From Polytrichum commune (taxonomy: Eukaryota > Streptophyta > Polytrichopsida > Polytrichales > Polytrichaceae), in contig OX485807.1 of NCBI GenBank assembly GCA_950295325.1, positions 38,594,440 to 38,658,439 on the forward strand: DNA of 64,000 nt. The letters are read 5' to 3'. The notes beneath the pieces are model-generated. The model was not told where the DNA came from, ran no database searches, and worked only from the letters and a program-made list of their open reading frames with translations. The first letter of the stretch is position 1; each line of letters begins with the position of its first letter. The translations under genes were made by a program, and so were the position numbers. This document shows positions 9,732 to 22,800 of this stretch, piece by piece.

Positions 9732-11868
9732 TTAGTGGTTTATTTTTACATCAAATATTTTTAAGACAAATAAAACAATTTCATTCCATTGCCAATATCT
9801 CCAAGTCTCCAAACTCATGTCGTTCAAAGTGCCCAAACTCATCCTACCGTAAGTCAATGATGCTAAGCCTATCATAAAACATTTTAAGTTGAAAGAGCAT
9901 GCAACAATTGAAGAAATACACTCTATGTTGTTGATAATATTTGATATCTCCTTTTCGCTGCTATGACATGTCAATAGGCAAAGTAAGCTCAAGTCCGCAA
10001 TGCCTTGGATATTGTCCTCAAGCTCCTCCACCATATCAAATCAAGGATTGTCAAAGACCTCAAATTCCTCACTTCCTCTTGTATCATTGTCAAGCTCGTA
10101 CACCATGTCAAATCAAGTGTTGTCAACGAACTCAAGTATCCACATTCCTACGGTATCGTTGTCAACCTCGTACACTCTCCCAATTCAAGGGTTGTCAAAC
10201 AACTCAAATTCCATAATTCCTCCTGTATTGTTGTCAAGGTTGTACACCACCTCAAATCAAAGAATGTCAAAAAAAACTCAAGTTCCCAATCCCTCTGGTA
10301 TCGTTGCCAAGCTCGTACACTCTGTCAAATGAAGGGTTGTCAAAGAGCTGAACTTCCCCAATCCCTCAGGTATCGTTGTCAAGCTCGTACATCTTGTCAA
10401 ATCAAGGATTATCAAAGAACTCAAGTTTCCAATCCCTCCGGTATCATTCTCAAGCTCGTATACCCTCCCAAATCAAGGGTTGTCAAAGAACTCAAGTTCC
10501 CCAATCCCTCCAGAATCGTTGTCAAGCTCTCACACCCTCTCAAATAAAGGGTTGTCAAAGAACTAAAATTCCCCAATCCCTCTGGTATCATTGTCAAGCT
10601 CATACACCTTCTGAATCGAAGGGTGGTCAAAGAACTCAAGTTCCCCAAACCCTCCGGTAATGTTGTCAAGCTCGTACATGCTGTCAAATCAAGGGTTGTC
10701 AAAGAATTCAAGTTCCCCAATCCCTCTCGTATCGTTATCAAGCTCATAGACCCTGTCAAGTCAAAGGTTGTCAAAGAACTCAAGTTCGCCAATCCCTCCG
10801 GTATCGTTGTCAAGCTCGTATACCCTGTCAAATCAAGGGTTGTCAAAGAACTCAAGTTCCCCAATCCCTCCAGTAGCGTTGTCAAGCTCTCACACCCTTT
10901 CAAATCAAGGGTTGTCATAGAATTCAAGTTCCCCAATCCCTTCGGTATTGTTGTCAAGCTCCTACACCCTATCAAATTAAGGGTTGTCAAAGAACTCGAT
11001 TTCCCCAATCCTTCTGGTATCGTTCTCAAGCTCATACACATTCTTTATGGAGGTTTCTCAAATAACTCAAGTTCACCAATCCCTGCGGTATCATTGTCAA
11101 GTTGTCACACCCTCTCAAATCAAGAGTTGTCAAAGAACTCAAGTTCCCCAATCCCTCCAGTATCGTTGTCAAGCTCGTACACTCTGTCAAATCAAGGGTT
11201 GTCAAAGAACTCAAGTTCCCCAATCCCTCCGGTATCGTTGTCAAGCTCATACACCTTGTCAAATCAAGGGTTGTCAAAGAATTCAAGTTCCCCAATCCCT
11301 CCGGTATCATTGTCAAGCTCTCACACCATCTCAAATTAAGGCTTGTCAAAGAACTCAAGTTCCCCAATCCCTCTGGTATCGTTGTCAAGCTCGTACAATC
11401 TTCCAAATAAAGGGTTGTCAAAGAACTCAAGTTCCCCAATCCCTCCGGTATCGTTGTCAAGCTCGTACATCCTCCGAAATGAAGATTTGTCAAAGAACTC
11501 AAGTTCCCCAATCCCTCCGGTATCGTTGTGAAGCTCGTACACTCTGTCAAATCAAGGGTTGTCAAAGAACTCAAGTTCCCCAATCCCTCCGGTATCGTTG
11601 TCAAGCTCATACACCTTGTCAAATCAAGGGTTGTCAAAGAATTCAAGTTCCCAATCCCTCCGGTATCGTTGTCAAGCTCGTACATCCTCCGAAATGAAGA
11701 TTTGTCAAAGAACTCAAGTTCCCCAATCCCTCCGGTATCGTTGTCAAGCTCGTACATCCTCCCAAATCAAGAGTTGTTAAAGAACTCAAGTTCCCCAATC
11801 CCTCAGGTATCATTGTCAAGCTCGTACATCTTCCCAAATAGAGGGTTATCAAATAAAGGGTTGTCAAA
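9732..11868 (-). pseudogene. NLR pseudogene fragment (LRR array plus post-LRR segment)
   Basis: Read on the minus strand, about 1.8 kb of 72-bp repeats encode 24-residue LRRs of the form SLTTIPEGLGNLSSLTTLDL, nearly identical to those of the gene at 16814-23032. The array is split by frameshifts (open pieces at 11757-11032 and 11041-10421). At its 3' end (10034-9732) comes a 100-residue non-LRR segment containing IINNIEC and SFNLKCFMIGL, also found downstream of the array in unit B. No kinase or NB-ARC precedes it, because the upstream part has been replaced by a transposon fragment at 11871. It is a dead 3' half of a duplicated PNL gene. Confidence 0.85.
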
Positions 11869-12228
11869 GTGGTTCCCAATGACACTCCGGCTTCCTCCAC
11901 CGTTGGGAAGGAAACCTTGGATGGCAGCCACATGGCAGAGGTAGCACCACCCAGCCCGCCGATGACCTTCCATGTGGTTTATAGGGCACCACTGGTACCA
12001 CCACTTGCGCCGGGATTCCAACCGGACGGCCCGCTGACAACTCCACGTCTGCCAGATGTTGCGGAGACAAGGGACCACACAGGAGTGATTCCCGGGCCAA
12101 AGGCTCACGATGTGCAAGTGGCACCACCACTTGCGCCATTTTTGGCGACGAACAGAGCGGACCGCAGTAAAAAGCGGAAGAAGAAGAAAAATGAGGTTAA
12201 ATTTAAGAAGAGAAAGGATAGGGAGTAG
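11869..12228 (+). pseudogene. Truncated copy of the basic-tailed element protein
   Basis: 119 codons correspond to the C-terminal part of the protein at 6098-6622, with matching landmarks such as VIPGP and the terminal lysine-rich tail. The first residues come from the junction with the LRR array, so the native N-terminus is missing. It is a fragment carried by the truncated element copy, with no independent function expected. Confidence 0.6.
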
Positions 12229-13904
12229 GGTTTTAGTTAGCGGCTCTTGGGTTGTTTTTGGCAAGTAGTTAGGAAGCCCCAAACTGTGTGCTTTGTCATT
12301 TTCTTGGTTTTTGACTTCTCAAGGGAGAGGATTGTTAGGAATGCCACGTGGCCCGTAATTTTCATCACGGGACCAGTGGCGTGGTAGGTGTTTGTTAGGT
12401 TTAAAGAGAGGACACTTCGGTGTTTCTCCCACTTTTTTTTGCAATGCAAATGTTCTTTTGTTTGATTCAGACCTTATGTTTTACTCCACCTTCGGTTTGA
12501 GTTGAGTCTTGAGTCCATGTGTAATGCAAGTGGTCCCTCCTTCGCCTACTTGAGGTTTCCGAGTTTTCCACCTTTCCCTATCATTGTGTAGGTTAGTTAG
12601 GTTAGTATTCCGTGATAGGACAAGCGGTCAGTAATACCCCGAGGTGCATATGGTTAAAACGCCCTGTTTGAGCCGGTGATGGGCGGAGGAATCTTAAGCA
12701 CGGAAAAGAGGAAAAGATTGGACGAGCAAGGGGAAAGAACCCCACCGTGGGGTTGTTGGGCAAGGGGAGTTCCGCGCACACAGTAGGTTCTTCCCCACTT
12801 ACTCCGTCCAACTAGGGATCGACGTTGAGCAGCAGTGAATAGACCTGTCCAATAGTAGGGGAAGGGTTCTGGTTTATGCCATCCGCTTGCCGTGACCTGG
12901 AGGTAGACATACCGATCAGTAGTAATGGATTGGTCTAGAACACTCATGCACCTGCCGCGACCTGGCGCTTGGTTTCCACCGCGGATGGTAGGTGTGGTAG
13001 CCCCATCCCTATGTTAGCCCCGCTGTCACGGAAATAAGCAGACCTTGGGTCCTATCTTGTGTAACCTGTGGAACAGCACAAGCTACCCATTCTGAGGATA
13101 GGAGCGAAGATGTTACGTTTCCACCTTTCTCGAGGGAGGGTTCAGTTTTTACGTGTGGTATAGTGGAAACTGTGCCATCACGAAAACTGGATCTGGTTGG
13201 TTTTGTAGACCCAAAACTTCCTCCACCTTTCCCCCCGTCAAAGGGGGTGGCACGTGATGAATACCAGAGTGGGACACCTTCTCCAGGGAGGGCTGCCCCC
13301 ATCATAACACTAGTCTAAGGGAGTAGTAGTTAGGAGGAGGAAGTGGAGATAGGGAAACCACCCTGAGAAATCAAACCACGGGGCGAAATCCTGATGAACA
13401 ACTACCAAGTCTCTTTAAGCATTCTAGCCTAAAACACTAGAATTATTGTCCTTGGGACACAGTCGAAAATCTAGCGGATAGTGGAAATACATGTCAGATC
13501 CACTATCTCTATCTCGGAATCCTTATCCCGGAAGCCATAACCCGTAATAAGGAATCTTAGAACAGAGTGTATATAGTTGTTCTATTATGGATTCAGGATG
13601 CTGAGTCTATTGTTGTTACTACTCTTGGGTGGGAGCTTGTCCATACTTTGTGTTGTGTTCCCTACCTCGGTCCACTACCGGGAAAGTGGAAACTGCCGTG
13701 CTATAATTTCCGTAATATCCCGGATTTCTTAATCCGATTTGTGTTATCTTAGTTTTTGGTGTTTCTTGTGTGTGTGATAGATTTCTTCTCCTCCTGGTGA
13801 CTTAAACAACCGCAGGTTCTTCGTGGGAACGAACTCGGCGCGGTTTTGACGTTTTACACGTTAATTAAGTTAATTAACTGAATACGTTACCACCGTGCTA
13901 CGAC
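11871..13904 (+). mobile_element. 5'-truncated second copy of the LTR-type element
   Basis: The sequence from 11871 to the terminal GTGCTACGACA matches about 6266-8024 of the first element, including the reading frame with the basic tail, the GTCAATTT-poor 3' non-coding region and the closing bases. It also has about 250 bp (roughly 12700-12990) absent from copy 1. The 5' 4 kb is missing. The left edge is fused directly to the LRR array (LRR DNA to 11868), so no target duplication is visible. The copy is clearly older or more diverged than the first. Confidence 0.8.
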
Positions 13905-13907
13905 AAA

Positions 13908-16088
13908 GATCGGGCAGTGGCAATAGAGTACCTTCAAAGATGGAATAACGCCATAGCCATGCTCCTCTACTATAAATCTGTTGAAGAGGACGTGGTGAAT
14001 GGTTGTCCATTTAGGTATCCTATTTTAAATCTAGTGCTAATGAGTTCACCTTGAATGTTAATGACAGTTGTGGAAATAAGGTGTTGGCTCTCAACTAGCG
14101 GAGCCTTATGAGTTGAACGCTTTGGTCATTGATGGTCTAGCTTTCATTTGTTTAGAATTAGGCATGTGTGGTATTTTACGGCATTATGCATGTGGATTTC
14201 ATTAGGTTTTTGGTGGTGGGTTTGGATATAAAGGGCATTGAATTTTGTGATTGAGTGTGCGTGTATGCCTCGTCTCACTCCAACTGTGATAGTTGTTGAT
14301 GGGTTGAACCTTTCCAATATATGTTAACGACTTTTTGGTGTGTTCTTGCAGGTTCTAATGGAGAGAGAAGAATCTAGATGATTTTGATGTTGTATTAGTG
14401 CATGCCACTTGTAACCTAGAAGCGAGAAATGTTTAATGTAAGTAGCTCAACATCGTGAGCCTAAATTTTGCAGCTTCTTCTTTGTATGAATTTTAGTTAG
14501 ATTTGGACATATCTCTTTGCAAACCCCAACTTGCCACAATTGTTTATTGACTCCACAAATTTCAACCTTGTGGTGACCATGGTAGGATCAACTGGGTTCG
14601 GATTTTTGCTCACACTCTCGTGACCCATTCTACGTGCTCATCGCACCCATAAAGTCTTCAAATGTCACAATACATATTCATCGGCCGCCGATTATCGGGA
14701 AAGAGAACTACCTTCCAAAGTCTATGGTCACTATATTTTTGAGGGCGGGAAGGGGTATAGAAGGTGCCCTCTCTCTCGATTTTCAGTGGGCATTATGGTT
14801 TTGGAAAATGTTTGGTTTGCAATGGTGAGATAAGCATGTGACTTCCAAAATAACCCAATATAACCAATTTTTAATAGACTAATGATATAAAAATGATTGT
14901 TGGAGACCTTATTACTACTAAGAGGGCCTTCCTTTCGTTGTGCAAGTCGAAGAACCAAGCAATTCTTGTACTCAAGATGTAGGAACATCAAGCACAGTAG
15001 GATATTTGCAGTAGTCTCACAAGTAGTAAGAGGTTTATGAGGCCTCTAAATTTTGTGGGTATCTGGTACGATTTGATTCACTAGAATGTGTCTCGTAGGA
15101 TGTTTAGGATATCTCGTAAGGTGGTTAGATGAGGTTTTGGCGTAAGTTGGGTTTATTTAGATCCCGATTGTTGCCAATGTTTTGACGTATCTAGCAGGTG
15201 AAATTGGTACACCTACCACTATCGTGCTTGTGGGAATAGAGGTGATGAACTTTAGGGTGTGTGAGGAGAAGGAAAGAGAAACACATGTGGACGATGAAGG
15301 TCCATGTATGTGGTGGCCCCATCTACCAAGTTTTAGTTAAACTTGAGTGACACGCGGACTTCATAAGTTGAGTCACACTTATCTCTTAGTCCAAGACTGC
15401 CGAGGCTCCGAAGTGTGAACCTAATGTGTGAGGCTCCGCCTAGACTTGCGTTTGTGTCTTCTGGTTGCTTCAAAGTGTACTCCTCCCTGTTGTCTTTGAT
15501 TAATCAAACATAGATGGATTGTAATGCACTTTGAGTCTCACCTCGAGCTTCAACTCATGGCTTGGCGGAGGTCGACAACTATGATTTTTTTTGCAGAGTG
15601 AGAGGATCTAAATGTGGAGGATTTGGAGAGGTAGGGAGTGTGAGAACTGCAAGTCTATAGAGGGCTTTAAGTTGCACCAAGTTACACATCTGATCTAGCA
15701 CCAAATGTCCCTAGTTTCGTTAGCCTCATGATTCATGTAAGTTCCTACTTCTTTTGCGATTATTTTGGCATTTTGTACAAGGTTGATTTTCGTATAACAA
15801 CATAGGTGGAAGTCGAGAAGGATTACATGTTTTGTGTCATTGGTTTTTAGAACTAGTTATTGATATGTTTATGTTGCTATGAACTTCTATAGAGAGATTT
15901 TATTATAAGTGCGGGCGCAAGATATGGTTGACCAATAAATTATGACAAGAAAGGGATAACTATTGAGCTTGAGATGGATTTAGTACATTTTGAGCATAGT
16001 CTAAATCTCATTATAACACATGTGTTTTCGGCGTCCATTTTTAAATACAAACCTACCATATACCTACCACTCGAATAGAGGTGTATGA
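13908..16088. repeat. Unit B flank, duplicate of unit A without insertions
   Basis: It begins GATCGGGCAGTGGCAATAGAG, the same sequence as near 398-418 in unit A. It runs through the 14329-15055 segment, the unoccupied GTGGG site (about 15056) and the 15175-16088 segment to the 3' end of the NLR gene. About 300 bp (15440-15680) is specific to this copy. No protein-coding gene is evident. The unit is the downstream flank of the PNL gene. Confidence 0.75.
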
Positions 16089-16813
16089 TTAGTGGTTTAT
16101 TTTTACATCAAATATTTTTAAGACAAATAAAACAATTTCATCCCATTGCCAATATCTCCAAGTCTCCAAACTCATGTCGTTCAAAGTGCCCAAACTCATC
16201 CTACCGTAAGTCAATGATGCTAAGCCTATCATAAACCATTTTAAGTTGAAAGAGTGTGCAACAAGTGAACAAATGCACTCTATGTTGTTGATAATATTTG
16301 ATATGTCCTTTACGTTGCTATAACATGTCAATAGGCAAAGTAAGCTCAAGTCCGCAATGCCTCGGATATTGACCTCAAGCTCCTCCACCATATCAAATCA
16401 AGGATTGTCAAAGACCTCAAATTTCTCACTTCCTCTTGTATCATTGTCAAGCTCGTACACCATGTCAAATCAAGGGTTGTCAATGAACTCAAGTAACCAC
16501 ATTCCTACGGTATCGTTGTCAACCTCGTACACTCTGCAAGTTCAAGGGTTATCAAACAACTCAAAGTTCCATAATTCCTCCCGTACTGTTGTCAAGGTCA
16601 AAAAAACTCAAGTTTCCTAATCGCACTTGTATCGTTGTCAAGCTCTTAAACCCTCTCAAATCGATGGTTATGAAGAAACTCAAGTTCTCCAATCCATCCG
16701 GTAACGATGTCAACTCGTACACTTTCTCAAATGAAAGGTTGTCAAGGAGCTCAAGTTTCCCAATCCCTCCGGTATCATTGTCAAGCTCTCACAATAGCTC
16801 AAATCAAGCGTTG
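16089..16813 (-). pseudogene. Frameshifted 3' end of the PNL gene (LRRs and post-LRR segment)
   Basis: Downstream of the present stop codon at 16814 the 72-bp LRR periodicity continues to about 16400. It is followed by a 100-residue open segment (16391-16089) nearly identical to the one at 10034-9732. In the last coding LRR the DNA has lost a base near 16848 relative to the repeat consensus, changing the IPEGLGN frame into IPRHWGTSVL and a stop. The original protein therefore probably continued through several more LRRs into this C-terminal segment. Both gene copies have it, so it was part of the ancestral gene. Confidence 0.7.
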
Positions 16814-19800
16814 TCAAAGAACTGAAGTTCCCCAATGCCTAGGTATTTTTGTCAAGCTAGTACACCTTGCCAAACGAAGGGTTGTCAAAGAACTCAAGTT
16901 CCCCAATCCCTCCGGTATCGTTGTCAAGCTCGTACAGTGTGTCAAAAGAAGGGTTGTCAAAGAGCTCAAGTTCCCCAATCCTTCCGGTATCGTTGTCAAG
17001 CTCGTACAAAAATGAAAATCAAGGGTTGTCAAAGAGCTCAAGTTCCCCAATCCCTCCGGTATCGTTGTCAAGCTCGTACACCACACCAACCTAAGGGTTG
17101 TCAAAGAGCTCAAGTTCCCCAATGCCTCCGGTATCGTTGTCAAGCTCGTACACCACTGCAACTTAAGGGTTGTCAATGAACTCAAGTTCCCCAATCCCTC
17201 CGGTAATGTTGTCAAGCTCACACACGCTGTCAAATCAAGGGTTGTCAAAGAACTCAAGTTCCCCAATCCCTCCGGTATCGTTGTCAAGCTCCTACACTGT
17301 GTCAAATCAAAAGTTCTCAAAGAACTCAAGTTCCCCAATCCCTCCGGTATCGTTGTCAAGCTCTCACAGTAATCCAAACCAAGGGTTGTCAAAGAACTCA
17401 AGTTCCCTAATTCCTCTGGTATCATTGTCAAGCTCGTACACTCTGTCAAGTTTAAGGTTCTCAAAGAACTCAAGTTCCCCAATCCCTTCGGTAATGTTGT
17501 CAAGCTCACACACCCTGACAAATCAAGGGTTCTCAAAGCACTCAAGTTCCCCAATCCCTCCGGTATCCTTGTCAAGCTCGTACACCTTCTGAATCGAAGG
17601 GTTGTCAAAGAACTCAACTTCCCCAATCCGTCCGGTATCGTTGTCAAGCTCTCACACCCTCTCAAATCAAGGGTTTCCAAAGAACTCAAGTTGCCCAATC
17701 CCTCCGGTAATGTTGTCAAGCTCACACACCCTCTCAAATCAAGGGTTGTCAAAGAACTCAAGTTCCCCAATCCCTCCGGTATCGTTGTCAAGCTCTCATA
17801 CCCTCTCAAATAAAGGGTTTCCAAAGAACTCAAGTTCCTCACTCCCTCCGGTATCATTATGAAGCTTGTACACCCTGACAAATCAAGGGTTGTCAAAGAA
17901 CTCAAGTTCCCTAATTCCTCTGGTATCATTGTCAAGCTCGTACACTCTGTCAAGTTTAAGGTTCTCAAAGAACTCAAGTTCCCCAATCCCTTCGGTAATG
18001 TTGTCAAGCTCACACACCCTGACAAATCAAGGGTTCTCAAAGCACTCAAGTTCCCCAATCCCTCCGGTATCCTTGTCAAGCTCGTACACCTTCTGAATCG
18101 AAGGGTTGTCAAAGAACTCAACTTCCCCAATCCGTCCGGTATCGTTGTCAAGCTCTCACACCCTCTCAAATCAAGGGTTTCCAAAGAACTCAAGTTGCCC
18201 AATCCCTCCGGTAATGTTGTCAAGCTCACACACCCTCTCAAATCAAGGGTTGTCAAAGAACTCAAGTTCCCCAATCCCTCCGGTATCGTTGTCAAGCTCT
18301 CATACCCTCTCAAATAAAGGGTTTCCAAAGAACTCAAGTTCCTCACTCCCTCCGGTATCATTATGAAGCTTGTACACCCTGACAAATCAAGGGTTGTCAA
18401 AGAACTCATGTTTCCCAATCCCTCCGGTATCGTTGTCAAGCTCGTACATCTTCCTAAATCAAGGGTTGTCAAAGAACTCAAGTTTCCCAATCCCTCCGGT
18501 ATCGTTGTCAAGCTCGTACATCTTCCTAAATCAAGGGTTGTCAAAGAACTCAAGTTTCCCAATCCCTCCGGTATCGTTGTCAAGCTCTTACAATAGCTCA
18601 AATCAAGGGTTGTCAAAGAACTCAAGTTCCCTAATTCCTCCGGTATCGTTGTCAAGCTCTTACAATAGCTCAAATCAAGGGTTGTCAAAGAACTCAAGTT
18701 CCCCAATCCCTCCGGCATCGTTGTCAAGCTGCTACATTCTCCCAAATCAAGGGTTCTCAAAGCACTCAAGTTCCCCAATCCCTCCGGTATCCTTGTCAAG
18801 CTCGTACACCTTCTGAATCGAAGGGTTGTCAAAGAACTCAACTTCCCCAATCCCTCCGGTATCGTTGTCAAGCTCTCACACCCTGTCAAATCAAGGGTTT
18901 CCAAAGAACTCAAGTTCCCCAATCCCTCCGGTATCGTTGCCAAGCTTATACACCTTCTGAATCGAAGGGTTGTCAAAGAACTCAAGTTCCCCAATCCCTC
19001 CGGTATCGTTGTCAGGCTCGTACATCCTGTCAAATCAAGAAAGGTCAAAGAACTCAAGTTTCCCAATTCCTCCGGTAACGTTGTCAAGCTCTCACACTCT
19101 ATCAAATCAAGGGTTGTCAAAGAACTCAAGTTGCCCAATCCCTCCGGTAATGTTGTCAAGCTCTCACACCCTATCAAATCAAGGGTTGTCAAAGAACTCA
19201 AGTTGCCCAATCCCTCCGGTAATGTTGTCAAGCTCACACACCCTCTCAAATCAAGGGTTGTCAAAGAACTCAAGTTCCCCAATCCCTCCGGTATCGTTGT
19301 CAAGCTCGTACAGTCTTCCAAATGAAGGGTTGTCAAAGAACTCAAGTTCCCCAATCCCTCCGGTATTGTTGTCAAGCTCTTACACCACCTCAAATCAAGG
19401 GTTGTCAAAGAACTCAAGTTCCCCAATTCCTCCGGTATTGTTGTCAAATTTGAATTATTTAAGTCCACTTCTATGAGAGTGGTGATGGAAAACATTTCTT
19501 TGGGTATTTCATACAGGAATGAACATCCTCCCAATTCCAATACTTGTAATTTTACAAAAGATTTCCAAAGATCTGCATTTGTTAATAGATTTGCACAAGT
19601 TTCTAAACTCATGTTATCACATAATGGATACCACATCCTCGTATTCGTTGTTGCTTGTAAGTCTATCATAAAACATTTCAAGTTGAAAGAACGTCTAGCA
19701 AGTGTACATATGCACTCCATGTTGTTGATGATAGTTGAAATGTTCTTGTCTTCGCTTTGAAATCTCAATAGACGAAGATTGCTCAAACTCCCATCTTGGA

Positions 19801-22800
19801 TTTGTTGAACCTTATATAGTTTGTGGCTTATGCCATTGCCAAAGTAAAAACAACCTTCAAGTTTTCCCACATCCTGTTTTTAAGAATACATCAAAGTATT
19901 AGCATATCATACTTGTGTAATATTTCTAAGTCCTAATACATGACATGAGTTTGTGCTAAGCATCTATAACATCCTAAAAGTTCACCAAATATCCACCCCA
20001 AATGTCATTCTAAATTGAAGCTTTTCCATCAACCCAATTTTTTTAAGAAATCATTTGCAATTATAATACATAAGACAATGTCTATGTATAGCCAATGTGA
20101 ATAACATACCGAGCAGCTTGTTAGTCCGTTTTCGTTCCAAATTCGAGTACCCGCACATTCTGTCTCAGCAATCATTCGTCCCATGGCATGCAGGTGGTCG
20201 TGCATTTGCAAAATTTCATCACCATCATCATCAATTTCTATGGTTACCAATGCCCGATGGACCAAATTCTCCAATGCGGAAATTGGAGGGACGTTGTTAT
20301 TGGTCCACATGCGTAGGGCTTTTTCTTTTGACATGCCACTAAGATGCACATCTCCACCAAAAAAGCAAGCTATGTCCAAAAACATATTTTTTTCTTCTTG
20401 AGTTAAACCATCATCGAAGCTTACTCTCAAGGTATTCCATATCTCATCATCCTCCCCGTCCAAATTTCTTCCCCTTTTCATCCTTTGCAATGCGCGTTCC
20501 CAACTTCGCAACTTTTCTTTTCCACGTAAGTATGCCCCCATGACTTTCAAACTCAAAGGCAAGCCCTTGCAAGCTTGCACAATTATGTCACGTATATCAT
20601 TAAATTGTGGTGATAAATGAGATGCTTCCCAACAGCAATGCATGTTGAAGAGAGTTTTTGCCGCATCATCATCTAACTCGCTCACTTCAAATCTTCTACC
20701 ACTCGCTCCCACACGATTTCTAATTGCGCCCCAATTACGCGTTGTTATAATAAGTGTGGTGCCCTTGCTCCGATCTAAGATGATCGTTGGTATAATGTCA
20801 TCCACTTGACCTTCATCCTTAACATCGTCCAAGATCAAAAGGACTTTCTTTTTGTCCAACAATTCTTCCATCGACTTGTGCACATGCTCTAAATCCCTAG
20901 CTTCTATGTGCACACCAAATTTTGATAAAATTTCACATAGAATATCAAGCAAACTCCTACTTTTCAACTGCCCCACAAAGCATGACGCATCGTATGTGGA
21001 CTTCATATCATCAAATATGGCCTTTGCCAATGTGGTCTTCCCTATTCCACCCATGCCGACAATACCCAAGGTATTCACTTCTTTGAGGTGACCTTTCACT
21101 CTTGCAAGGTTGTTCTCGAGACTCACCACCGTTGGATCATTCAACAATGTTCCATCAAACACCTATATGTACAACACATAAATATGTCAATAAACACTGT
21201 TATACCTTACCACCAAAAATGCATGTTCAACTTCAAACTTCCACAATAATTAATCAAAGCAATTGATGAATTGAGAATAACTTTAATAGCAAGCACATTG
21301 TAATGGAAGTGGCATTTACCTTCTCACTACCATGATTTGTTTCCTCTTTGCAACCTCTCGATGTTCTTGACATCTTCTGAAAAAAGTTCTTCACTTCACC
21401 AAATTGGGGAACCATATCACTCGAATATTTTCCCTCCATAAACATTTTCTTCAAGCCTATAAGTCTCTTGCAAATGTGTGAGAATGTTGGCCTTTGTAAG
21501 GGATCTTCCCTCCAACATTCCTCGATCAATTTGGTAAGCTCCCCACAATTGATAGGTAGCTTTGGCCTTTCACCCTTCTTTATTTTTGGAAGAATTTCTT
21601 TCACTTTATTTGTGATGAATGGTACCTTCTGTGAAAGAATCTCTGAACATGTCATAGCAAAAGACCATACATCCGCTTGGAAAGGGCATGCCATACAAGC
21701 TAGGTTTTTGTCCATTTGCTCAGGAGCCATATACCTTGGTGTACCAACAATGAATTCAACCTTTCGTGTTTGTGGTTTGCTTTGGACCTCCAATTTGGAA
21801 GTGCCATAGTCGATCAATTTGACATTGCAATGATAAGGACTTGTATCCTTTGCTCCATCTATGGTCATGGAGCTTAAAAGCACATTGTCTGGCTTTAAGT
21901 CGAGATGGGCGACATGCATGTCATGAAGATACCACATGCCGCTTCCAATTTGAAGCATAACATCAATTGCAACAACGTATGGTAAGAGTCTCTTATTGCA
22001 CTTCATCATCTTTGTCAAACTCATGTCCATCAACTCCATCACCAAATGTAACTCCTTCCGTTCTTCGTCTATTCCACAACAAAAGTATTTGATGAGGTTT
22101 GGGTGGCTCAAGCCTGCCAAGATTCCAACTTCTTTGCGAAAACCAGAACAATCATCTGGAATTGGCAACGTTTTTGTTGCACCAGAACAATCGTTTGGAA
22201 CTACCAGTGTTTTTGTTGCACTAGAACAATCAATTAGAACCTCCAACAATTTTGTTGCACTTGGTAATCCCAACCATATTGATTCGTACACTGGTACGTA
22301 TTCACTACCACCCACTCGTGTCACAAGCGTAGGTTTTTGAAAGTCTTTAGGTATTTCCAAGGCATCCAATTCTCCACCTCTCACTTGTTGCAAGTCACAT
22401 TTCAATCTCTTCAACAAATGCTTTGCTAATATGTGCTCTTTGGAGTCCTCCAACACACCTTCAAGTTTCTTTTGCAAGTCTTGTTCATCGCCTTCAACTT
22501 CCTTTAAACTAGCCACATTCAAATCCTTACACATTGTGCGATTTTGTGGATTTGGATGGTTTGTCGAGTATATCTCATGCACCACCTCCCAACAACACTT
22601 CAAATCAAACACGAGTTCCCGAAAGGCCTCTTTGTTGTCTAATTGGAAAAGAGCTGCACGACACCAATCTCCACTCCCACATTCATTCACGAGTGCTCCC
22701 CCTTTTTGTATGATACGACGCAACTCCATCACCACAATGCTTACTTCAAAGGATTGCTTCATGGATGTGATCATCTCAATAATACCATGCACGGTTGTAG

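Noticed and set aside
10005..11944. Long plus-strand open frames with repeated SSSPIPPVSLSSS-type peptides, also at 16357-19476
   Set aside because: They are antisense readings of the 72-bp LRR repeats. The minus-strand LRR reading is explained by a known domain and by upstream kinase and NB-ARC exons.
16400..19440. CRISPR-like regular repeat array
   Set aside because: The 72-bp period is protein-coding (24-residue LRRs), with no short direct repeats separated by unique spacers.
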